Translations under genes and position numbers: made by a program
Part shown: positions 10,005 to 19,619 of the stretch, one piece after another
Numbering within the stretch: the first letter of the stretch is position 1
Layout: each line of letters opens with the position of its first letter
Source of the DNA: Toxonevra muliebris
Lineage: Eukaryota; Arthropoda; Insecta; Diptera; Pallopteridae
Reading direction: 5' to 3'
Length of the DNA: 64,000 nucleotides
Assembly: GCA_963691655.1 (NCBI GenBank)
Contig: OY829326.1
Coordinates: 59,885,776 to 59,949,775, forward strand
The notes under the pieces: model-generated
Told to the model about the DNA's origin: nothing
Seen by the model: the letters and a program-made list of their open reading frames with translations, nothing else
Databases searched by the model: none

Positions 10005-10490
10005 AAGAAAAAATAATTTAAATAAAAAATATTTTTAATATACCACGTTTTCAAAATGGACTAAAAAGTATAAAATAATTTCTCCTAACCCAATACAGAT
10101 TCACAACCACATATAGATGCCTTATTCCATACAGATTGTCTTGAAAATTTGTAACTGTGAATTTTAGTAGGACGAAAATACTTGTATGAGTAAAACAACA
10201 AACGTGGTTCGCATGCAATAGGAAATTGAAGGATGAATAGTTCACCTAAATGGCTAGCAATTTTATCTCTATCCATATGCGTCCCACGTTTTTCGTTTTA
10301 AATCATATAAGTATTTTCGTCCTACTAAAATTCACAGTTACAAAATTCACAGTTACAAAAAGGCATCTATATGTGGTTGTGAATCTGTATGGGGTTAGGA
10401 GAAATTATTTTATACTTTTTAGTCCATTTTGAAAACGTGGTATATTAAAAATATTTTTTATTTAAATTATTATTTTTTACTTTTTAGTCT
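10005..10490. repeat. foldback palindrome at the start of repeat copy P
   Basis: The left arm (10005-10245) and right arm (10250-10490) are inverse copies: TATACCACGTTTTC, GGACTAAAAAGTATAAAA, GATTCACAACCACATATAGA and TTTTAGTAGGACGAAAATAC occur in both. In copy Q (37428-37880) the right arm carries a deletion of the ACCACATATAGATGCC section. Confidence 0.8.
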
Positions 10491-11757
10491 TGTGTGTGTG
10501 TGAAATTTTGCAATCGATTTTAAGTAAAGACCAGAGCTGTAAAAGAATGCATTCAATTTAATTGAAGTCATGGTTAAGAACCGACAATTTGCACTAAATT
10601 GGAGTGACTTGAAGTCAATTGAGGTTTTGAAGTCACTTGAATTCAATTGGAATTTGAAATTGTTGACACATTGAATCAAAACCAATTGTCTAAGCAATGT
10701 CACAATTAATTATTGGACTCGTACAAGATCATTTTCCCCAGATTGCGAATAGCCCTATTCATTAAATATAACAGAATTCAAAATATATCTTCTCACATAA
10801 ATGGGTACGCAATAAATACTGTTTTTACATTGCACCTCGTTGTGATTCTACATTTTGAAACAGAAATGAAATAAAGGCATTTGCCAAATACATAGTAAGA
10901 AGAAGATTTGTTGTTATGGATGTAAAAATGTAAAAAAAGAATAATTTATTTATATATTAAAATATAAAATATGAAAAGTTCTAACATTTTAGCTAAATAT
11001 ACTTATTTACATACATATATTTAGGTACAATGTTGAAAATAGTGATATTTCTTCGCATTTTGATTTCATGTAATTAGTAGAAAAAGATTTAAAAGTTCTT
11101 ATATAAAATTCATAAAATCAAAACAAAACATTTACATATTTATATATAAAGAATATATAAATACTGTAAATGTTAAAAGTTATTTGCTAAAAGAAATGTT
11201 AAATATTTATTTCATCAAACACGTCAAACTCATCCATTCATACATTTTTGACTGCTGGATGTGTTGACAACCGTCGCTGTCACACCATCGGTATTGCACG
11301 TCGCTGCTGTTTCTACGATTTTTGTTTCGATTCCACCAAGAGCAAATTGCGATCTCTTTACATTCTATACTCTTTGTAAGCGGAACAAAACGGAAAGAAA
11401 AGTTCGTTATTGTTTGTTTTTGTTCTCTCTCTCATTTGTCTTTGAATTTGTGTATGTATACATATATACACATATTCTACTCCCGCTAAAGCAATGATTT
11501 TAACAACGATGAATTCAATGCTTTGATCTATGAAAAAATGGAAAAACTTCCAATGCTAATATTTTAAATATTATTATATTTGTATATATTTTAGATACTT
11601 CATATTGCATTGTTTTCCAGTTCTGAACTATATTTAAAATTTCAAGTCTCTAGCTCATCGGGAAGTTAGTTTAAAATCGATTGCAAAATTTGTACCGAAC
11701 AGACTGACAGACAGACAGACAGACACCATTGAAAGCGAGTTAATATATACGTGGTAA
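10005..11757. repeat. 1.75-kb dispersed repeat, copy P
   Basis: Nearly identical, in direct orientation, to 37428-39181. It begins with AAAATAATTTAAATAAAAAA, contains a palindrome (10005-10490), a region of AATTGAAGTCA-type sub-repeats (10550-10700), CTCTCTCATTTG and GCAATGATTTTAACAACGATG segments, and ends with GACAGACAGACAGACACC...GAAAGCGAGTTAATAT...ACGTGGTA. Short frames inside are conserved only because the DNA is. Copy P has an extra segment of about 60 bp at 11250-11310 that copy Q lacks. A diverged piece lies at 19484-19615. Class unknown; the GACA microsatellite after a palindrome recalls DINE-type Helitron derivatives, but I could not see Helitron ends. Confidence 0.85.
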
Positions 11758-11962
11758 AATGAAAAGATACAAGCAAACTTCTTACCGACGAAGAGTCAAG
11801 CAAAAGTGTACATGATACAACATGTGGAATATAATATGTGGTTGGATTTAAATAGTATTCTGCATGGCCTGGTGTTGGTTCAATTTCTGGTGTGTACACA
11901 TATTTCATTGTACAGCATATATTGAGGTTCGCTTGCATTTCTTCATACCAAAAGTGTATATA

Positions 11963-13134
11963 CACTCATGGAAATAATTATACTTCCAGTCACAAAATGC
12001 GATTTATTTGTAAGATTTTTATTTATTCCGAATTTATTTTATAATAATTAGCAAGTATGAAGTTTTATTCAATAAGTACGAAAATAATAAAAATAACTCT
12101 GTTACTTAAATGCATTAAATTCAAAACTTTAAAAAGGTTTCATAGGAAATAATTATACTTCAATTTTAAGAATAATAGGTTGGAGTGGCAGCCTTCTACT
12201 TGAAAGCACACTTAAGCACATAATTAGGCTCATTGTGATTTAAGAATAATAAGAAAAAATAAAATTGAAAAGTTCCAAGTACTAATGTAAGTTTCAGAAA
12301 GGGGCTATCACAAATTTAGTAAAACGTGTGACCACCCTAATTCCTTATGTTTATTTCCATTCGCTTGGGCGTTGAGTTTGTAAGATTCCTTAGCTCGAAT
12401 GATGGTATTTCCTTCTAAATTTTTATTTTTTCTGCTCGTAATAAATTTAATTTAGAATTATGGAAAGCACTTGAATAAATTTTGGTTAGAAAAAACACTT
12501 CAAAGATTTTTAATGGAGTTCAAGTCCAGGCTAGAAGCGGGTTACTTCATTATTCCAAATTTTTTTTTCTTGAAATATTCAGTTGCGACTCCTGCTTGGT
12601 AAATAACATTGTCATTTTATTGAGTATTATGTTGCGTTTATTAATTTTAACACAATAATTGAAAAGCATCTCTTCCAGTAGATGTTGGTGGTATTGAGAG
12701 TACATTTTATTTCTAACTAAAGATGTAAATATTTTGTTTGAGAAACAATTCGAACTCATATCATTAGACTACCGCCTGAGTAATTTCTGATTTAGATATA
12801 TAGTACCAAAAAAGGTTATAACAGTCGAGAACAACTAATATGAAGGTTTTCGTTGCCAAAAATAACCGTTCCGCATTGAACGGGCCATTACAAATACAAT
12901 GTTGAAAATTTAAAACATGTCTTTTTGTGATGAGTGTTTAGCGGAAGCAAACCCTTATTGGAAGATGTTTACAGTAATACTAAATTTTTCCAGTAGGTAC
13001 ATCTTGCGAAACTATCTAAATCCAAATCACTTTGAATTTCAGATAAAATAAGTTTTTTTGAAGCCTGTAGCTTTGACAATCTCCGGTTTTTTAAGTGTAT
13101 TCATGATTAGAGGTCGCCCAAGCCGCTTTATTTA
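11963..13134 (-). mobile_element. Tc1-like element copy 1 (decayed, truncated)
   Basis: The left end, CACTCATGG preceded by TA, and the next 30 bp are the same as the end of the better preserved copy at 30725-32798. Minus-strand translation of 12550-12759 shows a decayed catalytic region (LLEEMLFN ... IILNKMTMLFTKQ), followed after a stop by a remnant of the WPASSPDLNPIEN block. The right end is missing: homology stops at about 13134, where half of a foldback element begins. The copy carries a 62-bp LINE tail at 12177-12238. Confidence 0.75.
12177..12238 (-). mobile_element. 62-bp LINE 3'-tail insertion with target duplication
   Basis: The minus strand reads ATCACAATGAGCC...TTAAGTGTGCTTTCAAG...CACTCCAACCT, the LINE-type version of the tail. 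It is flanked by TTTAAGAATAAT at 12165-12176 and 12239-12250, a 12-bp duplication. The paralogous Tc1 copy has the empty site (single TTTAAGAATAAT) near 31492-31503. Confidence 0.9.
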
Positions 13135-13467
13135 GGCATATGAGGCATTTCATGGGAAGCGGACAACGTAAAAAAATGTGAAGTTCTGAAATTCGGCCTA
13201 ATTGAACTTCTTGAAAATATGAATGTGGACACACAATTTTACAATAAAATATTGAACATGGTAATTTAAATTGGAAATTTACTGTTCTTTTTAATTATGG
13301 AATTAGACCGGAAATTAAATTTTTTTTTATGCACCAAACCGGAAGTAAAAGTTTAAAAACAGAATTTAAATAACTTCGACCATTTAAAAAAAAAAAAAAT
13401 TATTTTTCAAAATTTAGCTTAAAGTATTTAAATAATGTCCTTAAAATTTCAAAATGGGATCTACATC
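13135..13467. mobile_element. half of a foldback element (one arm)
   Basis: Begins TATGAGGCATTTCATG and follows one arm of the 822-bp foldback at 43747-44568 through CGGACAACGT, TTCGGCCTAATT, ACCGGAAATTAAA, AACTTCGACCATTTAAA and AAAATTTAGCTTAAAGTAT up to GATCTACAT, which is the centre of symmetry in the complete copy. The second arm is absent. Confidence 0.8.
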
Positions 13468-13589
13468 GCCGATTGGAACTTTCTCTCAATTCATCTTGGC
13501 AATTTAAAAAGATCTCTATAAAGCTGCATTCAATGGAATTTCTATATATTTAAAAAAAAAAAATTAAGCCCAACCAAAAAAACACACCA

Positions 13590-13822
13590 ACCCTTCGGAG
13601 GACGCGCCGTGGCAAATTAGCCGAAAATTGTTTAGTTTGTGTTTTTAAAATACATATCATACTAGCCGAACGCTGCCACTCAAATGACTTTGTAAGTTTT
13701 GAGATGCAGCGTGGTTTACCGTTAGCCGTTGGTTTCTGCGTTACATCGCTTAGCTGTAATTTGCGTTTGAAAATTGGTATCTCGCTTTTGCGGCTAATTT
13801 GCCGCGGCGCGCCCTCTAGGGT
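13590..13822. mobile_element. 233-bp MITE with GC-rich ends
   Basis: Terminal inverted repeats of about 33 bp share ACCCT, CGCGCC and GGCAAATTAGCCG. A frame crosses it on the minus strand but shows no known domain. The 3' end of a relative lies at 14391-14426. No clear target duplication. Confidence 0.7.
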
Positions 13823-13908
13823 AACAAAAAAATTCAAGTGTAACTTGAAAACATTTTTTCTAAGTTAAAACGATGATTAATAAACATTTAAAAAGAAGTG
13901 CCTAAAAT

Positions 13909-14090
13909 TAGGGCTGTGCGATTTATCGTTTAATCAAGAATTCCGAATAATCAAAATGATTGATTAATCAATTATTCGATTAATCAAAATTTTGATTAAT
14001 CAAAATGCAAACTATTCGATTAATCAGGATTTTGATTAAACCAAATTGAAATTATTCGATTAATCAAGATTCTGATTAAGTGGAATAAAA
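13909..14090. repeat. tandem GATTAATC repeat with a hAT-like start
   Basis: After AGGGCTGTGCGATTTATCG come at least four imperfect units containing ATTCGATTAATCAAAATTTT with about 40-bp spacing. AGGGCTG(T/C)(G/A)CGAT followed by GATTAATC repeats resembles termini of hAT-type miniature elements known in other animals. That assignment is inference only. Confidence 0.55.
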
Positions 14091-14390
14091 TTATTAGAAC
14101 AAAATATTCAAACAATTTCTTTTTATTTTCAATTTGTTGGATTTTTTCTTTGCGCCATATTTTGCCCAGCTTTTTTGATTTCTGAACCACGGTGCCACGA
14201 TGGAATTTTCTTCTTTTTTTTGCTTACGATCACAACATACGGTGCTTTCTAAATAATTCAATATGTATTATAGAAATTATTTTAAGTTAAAATATATTTT
14301 AATATCGCTAAAAAGCAATCAGTTGTTTTATTTTAATGATTTTTTGCTACAAATAAGAAAAATTGCAGTCGATACTATGAAATTCACCTT

Positions 14391-14426
14391 GCGGCTAAGT
14401 TGCCGCGGAGCGCCCTCTCGTGTAAC
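14391..14426. repeat. isolated end of the 233-bp MITE family
   Basis: GCGGCTAAGTTGCCGCGGAG followed by CGCCCTCT and GTAAC matches the right terminus at 13788-13825. The partner terminus was not found upstream. Confidence 0.6.
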
Positions 14427-15600
14427 TTTTCCGAGCGCGACCTCTGAAAGGTTGAATTGATTTAAATAAATTTAATTTCCGTGTAAACTAAAAGGATTGT
14501 GCCGAATACTTTTTTAAAACCGTTAAAATCATTAAACAAAATGTCATGCAACCCAGCATATCACGAACTGGCTTATTATATGCAGAGGAGCAACTTGACC
14601 TTTGTCACCTAGGGATGAGCGGAATGGGGGGGGGGGGGGAGGTCTTCCATTGAGTTTGTATACATAGGCAAGCGCAATAAGCTTATTCCTACTCATAACA
14701 TAAACCAGGGGATTGGATTTGTATGGTCAGCGTGAATTGGAACCATCGGGGAAGTATGATGTTCCAATTTAAAGTTTTTGTTTTATTCATAATGGGCGAT
14801 AGCAACCCTGCCGAACAGAAAAAACTGAGTTCGGATTGGAGTTTTTTTTTTTTGTACAAGTGAAACTGTTTTTGTGCTTGCAAATATAGTACATAAAAAA
14901 TGAGAAAGAGAGAGTTTGTATTATCTTCCACACTTTATATTTTTTTTTAAAAACCCAATGCGTATATGTTTTCATTTTTTGTTTTGGCAAAAAAAGACAA
15001 AACTGTCTCCTTTCGTTAGTTTTCTTTAAACGATTTTGATTCTATTTAATAGCAAATGACTATGCAGTTGGGAGTTTTTTTTTTTTTTTTTTGTGTATGT
15101 GCATCATTTTTGTGCTTTTAAATGCATATAAAAGAGAATAGAGAGTTGGAGTTAGTTTACAATATTTGTAATTTTATAAAACTTCAAATGTTTCTTAGCA
15201 ATTTGGGTTTTTTTTTTCTTTGCCAAGTCTGTAAAAAAGAGAATTTAAATAAAGAGTGATTGTCGAAATTAATTTCGAATGAATCCCAGAGAAAGATCAA
15301 TTTTGTTTTAGCGCACCAAATGGGATTGGAACATAAGCTTGCAAGAGTGAGATAACGAATGATATTAGATAATAGAAAGCCGATTTGGCGGGAATTTTAT
15401 TCGTACATAAAGTATATACTGCAAAATTTGCACCCAAATTTTGTATATGCAACTTGGGATATACATACATAAAACCGTTTACCGTTTTTTATTTTTTTCA
15501 CTGGTTTTTTATTAAATATATAAATTTAATGTAAGTAATTTATTATATGTTTGTGCTTACTTACTGTGACATAATTTCAAGAGTGGGTTTTTGACGGTGC
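14427..15600. other. intergenic stretch with G14 and T-rich direct repeats
   Basis: Contains a run of 14 G at 14626-14639. Two diverged direct repeats (about 14818-14960 and 15066-15210) each contain GGAGTTTTTTTT, TTTTTGTGCTT and a GAGAATAGAGAGTT-like segment. No gene recognised. Confidence 0.45.
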
Positions 15601-15895
15601 TGTTATTGTCGCTGCTTTTTGCTGCGTGCTGCTTTCTTTGCTGTCTTTCTATCGCTGCTTTCGATTGCAGGCAGTTGTATTTGTGCCGTCGCTGTGTTGC
15701 TGACAATGTTTGGGTTATGTGTTAGCTGGATTTATTTGGTGCTGCTGTTCCCATTATGTATGCTGCTTTCTACGCTATATGCTGATTTTTATGCTGCTTT
15801 GGCCTGTTGCTGCTGCTGTTGTTCTGCTAGCGCTCCTTACTTTTTCTGCTGCCGCTGTTGTTCAGCTTGCTTGATTTTTTCACACTTGCCGTGAA
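15601..15895. repeat. CTG/TGC-rich low-complexity region
   Basis: Many imperfect GCTGCT/TGTTGC triplets produce a long cysteine-rich frame on the plus strand and glutamine-rich stretches on the minus. I regard this as an interrupted microsatellite, not a gene. Confidence 0.6.
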
Positions 15896-16562
15896 ATACA
15901 CGCATTTTTTGTTTTTCTTTTTTAATAACTTTGAATTTATATTCTTTCGTTTTTCTTAGGTTTTGTCAGTTTTTTACACTTTTTTTCAGCACTTTAACAA
16001 TAGTCCGTTATTTTTTCTCAATTAATTTTTGTTTCTTAATTTTCTAGATTCATTAACGAAATATCTTTAAATTATTTTAACCAAATTTAATTGTTTTTCT
16101 TGAGTTAGGCACTTTAATTTTGCACTTATTTTTTTCCGTCTATTCGCGTACGCCAAAACTAACATCCAACGACACTGTTATCACGACACTCCAATTCGTT
16201 CGAATGAGATTCGAACATCGAATTAACAATGGGTTGGTTCAATGTTTTTTGCTAGAAGGATCATGGTCGAGGTATGCGGGATTGCATGCCATTTTGTTTA
16301 ATGGTTTAAATAAATCAAATTTCTTCTTATTCTTACTTTTTTAAAACAATTAAAAAATTTTCCTCAGTACTTTTCACGCATTATAGTGCGGCGACGTTAG
16401 AGTAAATTTCAGGCAAATTAAGCATTTCGTTGAAATGCGGAATTTCGGTTAAACAAAAACTGTCAAATGAAAAACTAAATTAAAGAAAAATTTCAACGAA
16501 ATTTACTTGAAATGCCGAAAGTAACTCAGCAACCCACAAGATTGTAAAAAACAATAAAAATT
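15896..16562. other. AT-rich intergenic stretch with a small dyad
   Basis: Nothing coding recognised. A dyad around ATTTCGTTGAAAT (about 16420-16515) may be a small decayed hairpin element. Confidence 0.4.
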
Positions 16563-16574
16563 TAAGATCTATTA

Positions 16575-16886
16575 GACGACCTCGATAGTCTAGTGGGTAG
16601 TGCACTAGACTTTCATCTGGGAGGTTCGGGTTCGATTCCCGTCTTCGTCTGGTGGTTAATTTTCATTACTTTCTTATATTCACTATCAATATGAAGTGTA
16701 TGAGAATTATAAGATAGTGTACAAGTACACACATTGGTTGGTAATGGCAAAACCACCAAGCCGATAAAAAATTGCCACACCGCCGTTCGGAATCGGCGTT
16801 AAACTGTAGGTCCAACTATGTGGTATCACAATGGGTCGTTCAGGCCTAAGTGTGTCTCTCGACAGCCACTCCAACCTAACCTAACC
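16575..16886 (+). mobile_element. tRNA-Glu-derived SINE, full-length (312 bp)
   Basis: The head (16575-16650) is tRNA-like. The A box is TAGTCTAGTGGG (16586-16597), the anticodon-loop-like CTTTCAT carries TTC (glutamate), and the B box is GGTTCGATTCC (16629-16639). The 5' and 3' ends of the head can pair (AGACGA with TCGTCT). A body of about 150 bp follows, then the tail GTGGTATCACAATGGG...AAGTGTGTCTCTCGACAGCC and CACTCCAACCTAACCTAA. Target duplication TAAGATCT(A/G)TTA at 16563-16574 and 16887-16898 fixes the ends. It should be transcribed by RNA polymerase III from the internal boxes. The tail is related to that of LINE copies B and C, which suggests mobilisation by that LINE. Confidence 0.9.
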
Positions 16887-16899
16887 TAAGATCTGTTAT

Positions 16900-17905
16900 A
16901 TTTTTTCAAACATTTTAAATTTTCTTTTCATAACATTAAGTGAAAAATAAAATAATGGAGTCGGAGAGTAACACATTGCCATTCCTATAATTATCCATAA
17001 TTGTAATATAAATTCTTGGTGGCCAAATCCAATTGAAAGGTAACATTTTTATTTACATCAAACGCACATCAAAATTCTTTTTCTTTTCTAAACTTATAAT
17101 TTGTCAAAAAACGAATTTGAAATTTCTTTTTTGTCGTGTGTCCGCACTGCATCTATCTACCCAGCTGTTTTTAAGACAAATAATTCAAAATTAAGAGCTT
17201 GTGAGTGCACCATATTAACCGAAAATTGCAAAGCAACCATACGGATAACAAATGAAGTTTTCTATCGAATAATTACAACAAGCATTGTTCAACGAGATGC
17301 TACGAACGATTGACTGGGCGAGAAACGAAGCGAGCTAAATACAATAAAATTACGCTGCAATAAATAAATGAGAATGAATGAATCGATACTCGTTATATTT
17401 TTCATTCTCCTCTCTTTCTCAACAAAAGTAAGCACGAAAGAGCTTCAGAGCGAGCGGAAATGCTTATCTAAGCACTAATTGTTGCACTTTTTTAGCGCTT
17501 AAAGTACTGCACTAAACAAGCGCAACTCTTCTAGGACATACAGTGTTAAAATTAGTATGCAACTTATGTGTTTTAGACCACTTAAGTGGTTGCAGTTAAG
17601 CACTTGTTGTTATAGTACTTCAATTTACCGCTGGGTAGCGCACGAAAAACGAGTTTTATGCTTTCAAAATGGCACAAGCAGTACTAATTGAACTAAAGCT
17701 TCAAGATTGATGGGCTCAGTTCCCACCTTAACTTGTTATGATCGCTGCTTCTGAATTAATATACTTTTCGAAGGGTCATAAAGATATAAAAAATTTAACT
17801 ATTCCTCTAATCTCTCCGGAGCTTTTATATGCATTAGTCTCTCTGCTGTTATTCGCCAGAAAGTAATGATGGTATACACCTCAAATAGAACATATAGGAT
17901 ATATC
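16900..17905. other. AT-rich stretch, nothing recognised
   Basis: No domain or repeat family recognised; a 70-codon frame at 17101-17313 has no recognisable features. Confidence 0.4.
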
Positions 17906-17910
17906 AACTA

Positions 17911-18444
17911 TTAAGGGGGTCTCCTGAATTAGAAGGTTAAAAAGAAGCGTTTTTTCGTGATTCTTTTTCGAAATGAAAAAAAAAATTAACCAATTGAACT
18001 TCAAGGTATATTTTTGTATATATTAAAAGTATATAAAAAAAAATTGTTTTTGACTATAAAACCGATTTATTAGATTCAGCTCGTAATTCTTGACTGAAAT
18101 AAAAAAACCACCACAATTTTTAAACCATGAATTCATAATTTTTCTCGGATTTATAAAAAAAATTGTTTTAAGAAAGAAAAATTATTTAAATATACTTATT
18201 GTCCAACTTTTTTAGTTCACTTAGAAGAGAGTTTAATACTGAAGAAAAAAAATCGGTTCGGTTCAATAGGTCATTTAGTTTTTTAGCTATCACGCCCGCC
18301 AATTTAGAAAATTCGTCAAAATAAAAACTGGAGAAAACGCACTTCAAAGTTTTCAATTGTACCAAAAATCTAAGCAAAACTAACCGTTGATGCTTCATAA
18401 AAAACGAATATTTTTGGACTTTCTAATTCAGGGCATCCCATTAA
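17911..18444. mobile_element. TTAA-flanked element, 534 bp
   Basis: Left end TTAAGGGGGTCTCCTGAATT at 17911; the right end read inversely is TTAATGGGATGCCCTGAATT at 18444. Both continue AGAA(G/A)G. The interior is AT-rich and without a clear gene. TTAA at both ends is the piggyBac-type target duplication. Confidence 0.75.
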
Positions 18445-19480
18445 AAGTTAGAAAAATAATATGTCGCCAGATTATGGAAGGATTCAAGCTGATATCTGAA
18501 AGTATCCTACAAACAAAAAGTTTCTTCTATACAAATTTTTTGAAATCAGTTGGATCGCGAAAAATATTTCTGCGTTGAAATAAAGATACACGACATTGAT
18601 GGAAGCTCAACTCAAAATTTGTTTTCTAACTTTAGGGTTTAGTGACCAGTTTCAGTTTCATGAATTTTTAATTATCCTTTGAGTAGGTGATTAACCGACT
18701 GCAACCTGTTCCTCACGAGTTTTTTATCCGGCTAGTATCACGGCAGACATTTAGATTATAGTAAGGGCAAAGGTCCTCATGTTCTTCTCACCTGATATCA
18801 CTGTGATGATGCCATTGCTGCTATTTGTCTTTTAGTCAGTTGGCTGGAATTACACAGAGGAATTTCCGATTTCTGGACAGACTTTGTTGTTTATTAAAGA
18901 TAAGTGAAATTAGAAATAATAGGAAAAATAGTTTTTAAAGATAATTTCTTACATGAAATCGATTCTGGGGTACCTAAGATGAAAATCTAAAACGCTGTCA
19001 TCAGTCAACCGGAGCAGCTCGCGATTTATATATTTAAAATATTATTCGGAGCAAAGAAGCAATCAAATTAGTTGACTCCTTAACACCTACTCAGAAAACG
19101 TATTTTCTGAAAAGAACTTAAATTCAAATCAAACTTTGAAAATGGACATATAATCGTGGAAAGTAGTCTACAAAAATAAAAACTTTGTTGTAATTTTGTA
19201 TGAAATAATGGAAGAAAACTGCGGACTTATCTGAAATTTCATGGAAATAGCATAATACAATTTCTATAATTTGTGAAATTTTATTTTTAGGCGTACAAAT
19301 GTCACTTCAGGTGTAATTGACATACTAGTCAATAAGGCCTCAGTAACTGGGGCTGTTTTTTTTGCTCAAGAAATCTCTTTATGAAAAATCAAATATCAAA
19401 AGAGAACCAAACTACTCGTTGGTGTTTGTTTTGTTATTTGTGTGCAGGTAATTCGTTAGATAATTATGAGAAATGCCGTT
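18445..19480. other. intergenic stretch, nothing recognised
   Basis: No coding frame, RNA or repeat family recognised on either strand. Confidence 0.4.
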
Positions 19481-19483
19481 ACT

Positions 19484-19615
19484 CATGTCTTCTCTCTCTC
19501 TCATTTTTTATTACCGCTTAAGCAATGATTTTTTCAACGATGAATGCAATGCTTTGTTCAATGAGCGAATTTTTAAAAACTTCTGACGCCAATATTTTTG
19601 AATTGGCTTAACCGA
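19484..19615 (+). repeat. diverged fragment of the 1.75-kb repeat
   Basis: CTCTCTCTCAT, CGCT(T/A)AAGCAATGATTTT, CAACGATGAAT and CAATGCTTTG line up in order with 11420-11570 of copy P and the same part of copy Q. Confidence 0.65.
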
Positions 19616-19619
19616 TATA

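Noticed and set aside
10051..10245. 64-codon frame repeated almost identically at 37472-37666
   Set aside because: Conservation is due to the 1.75-kb DNA repeat; the frame lies in a palindrome arm and has no domain.
15619..15894. 91-codon cysteine-rich open frame with a hydrophobic start
   Set aside because: Produced by interrupted CTG/TGC triplets; the cysteines come from TGC/TGT repeats and there is no domain or supporting context.
16575..16650. tRNA-Glu gene
   Set aside because: The head is followed by a SINE body and tail and bounded by a target duplication; stem pairing of the anticodon arm is poor, so it is a SINE promoter and not a functional tRNA.
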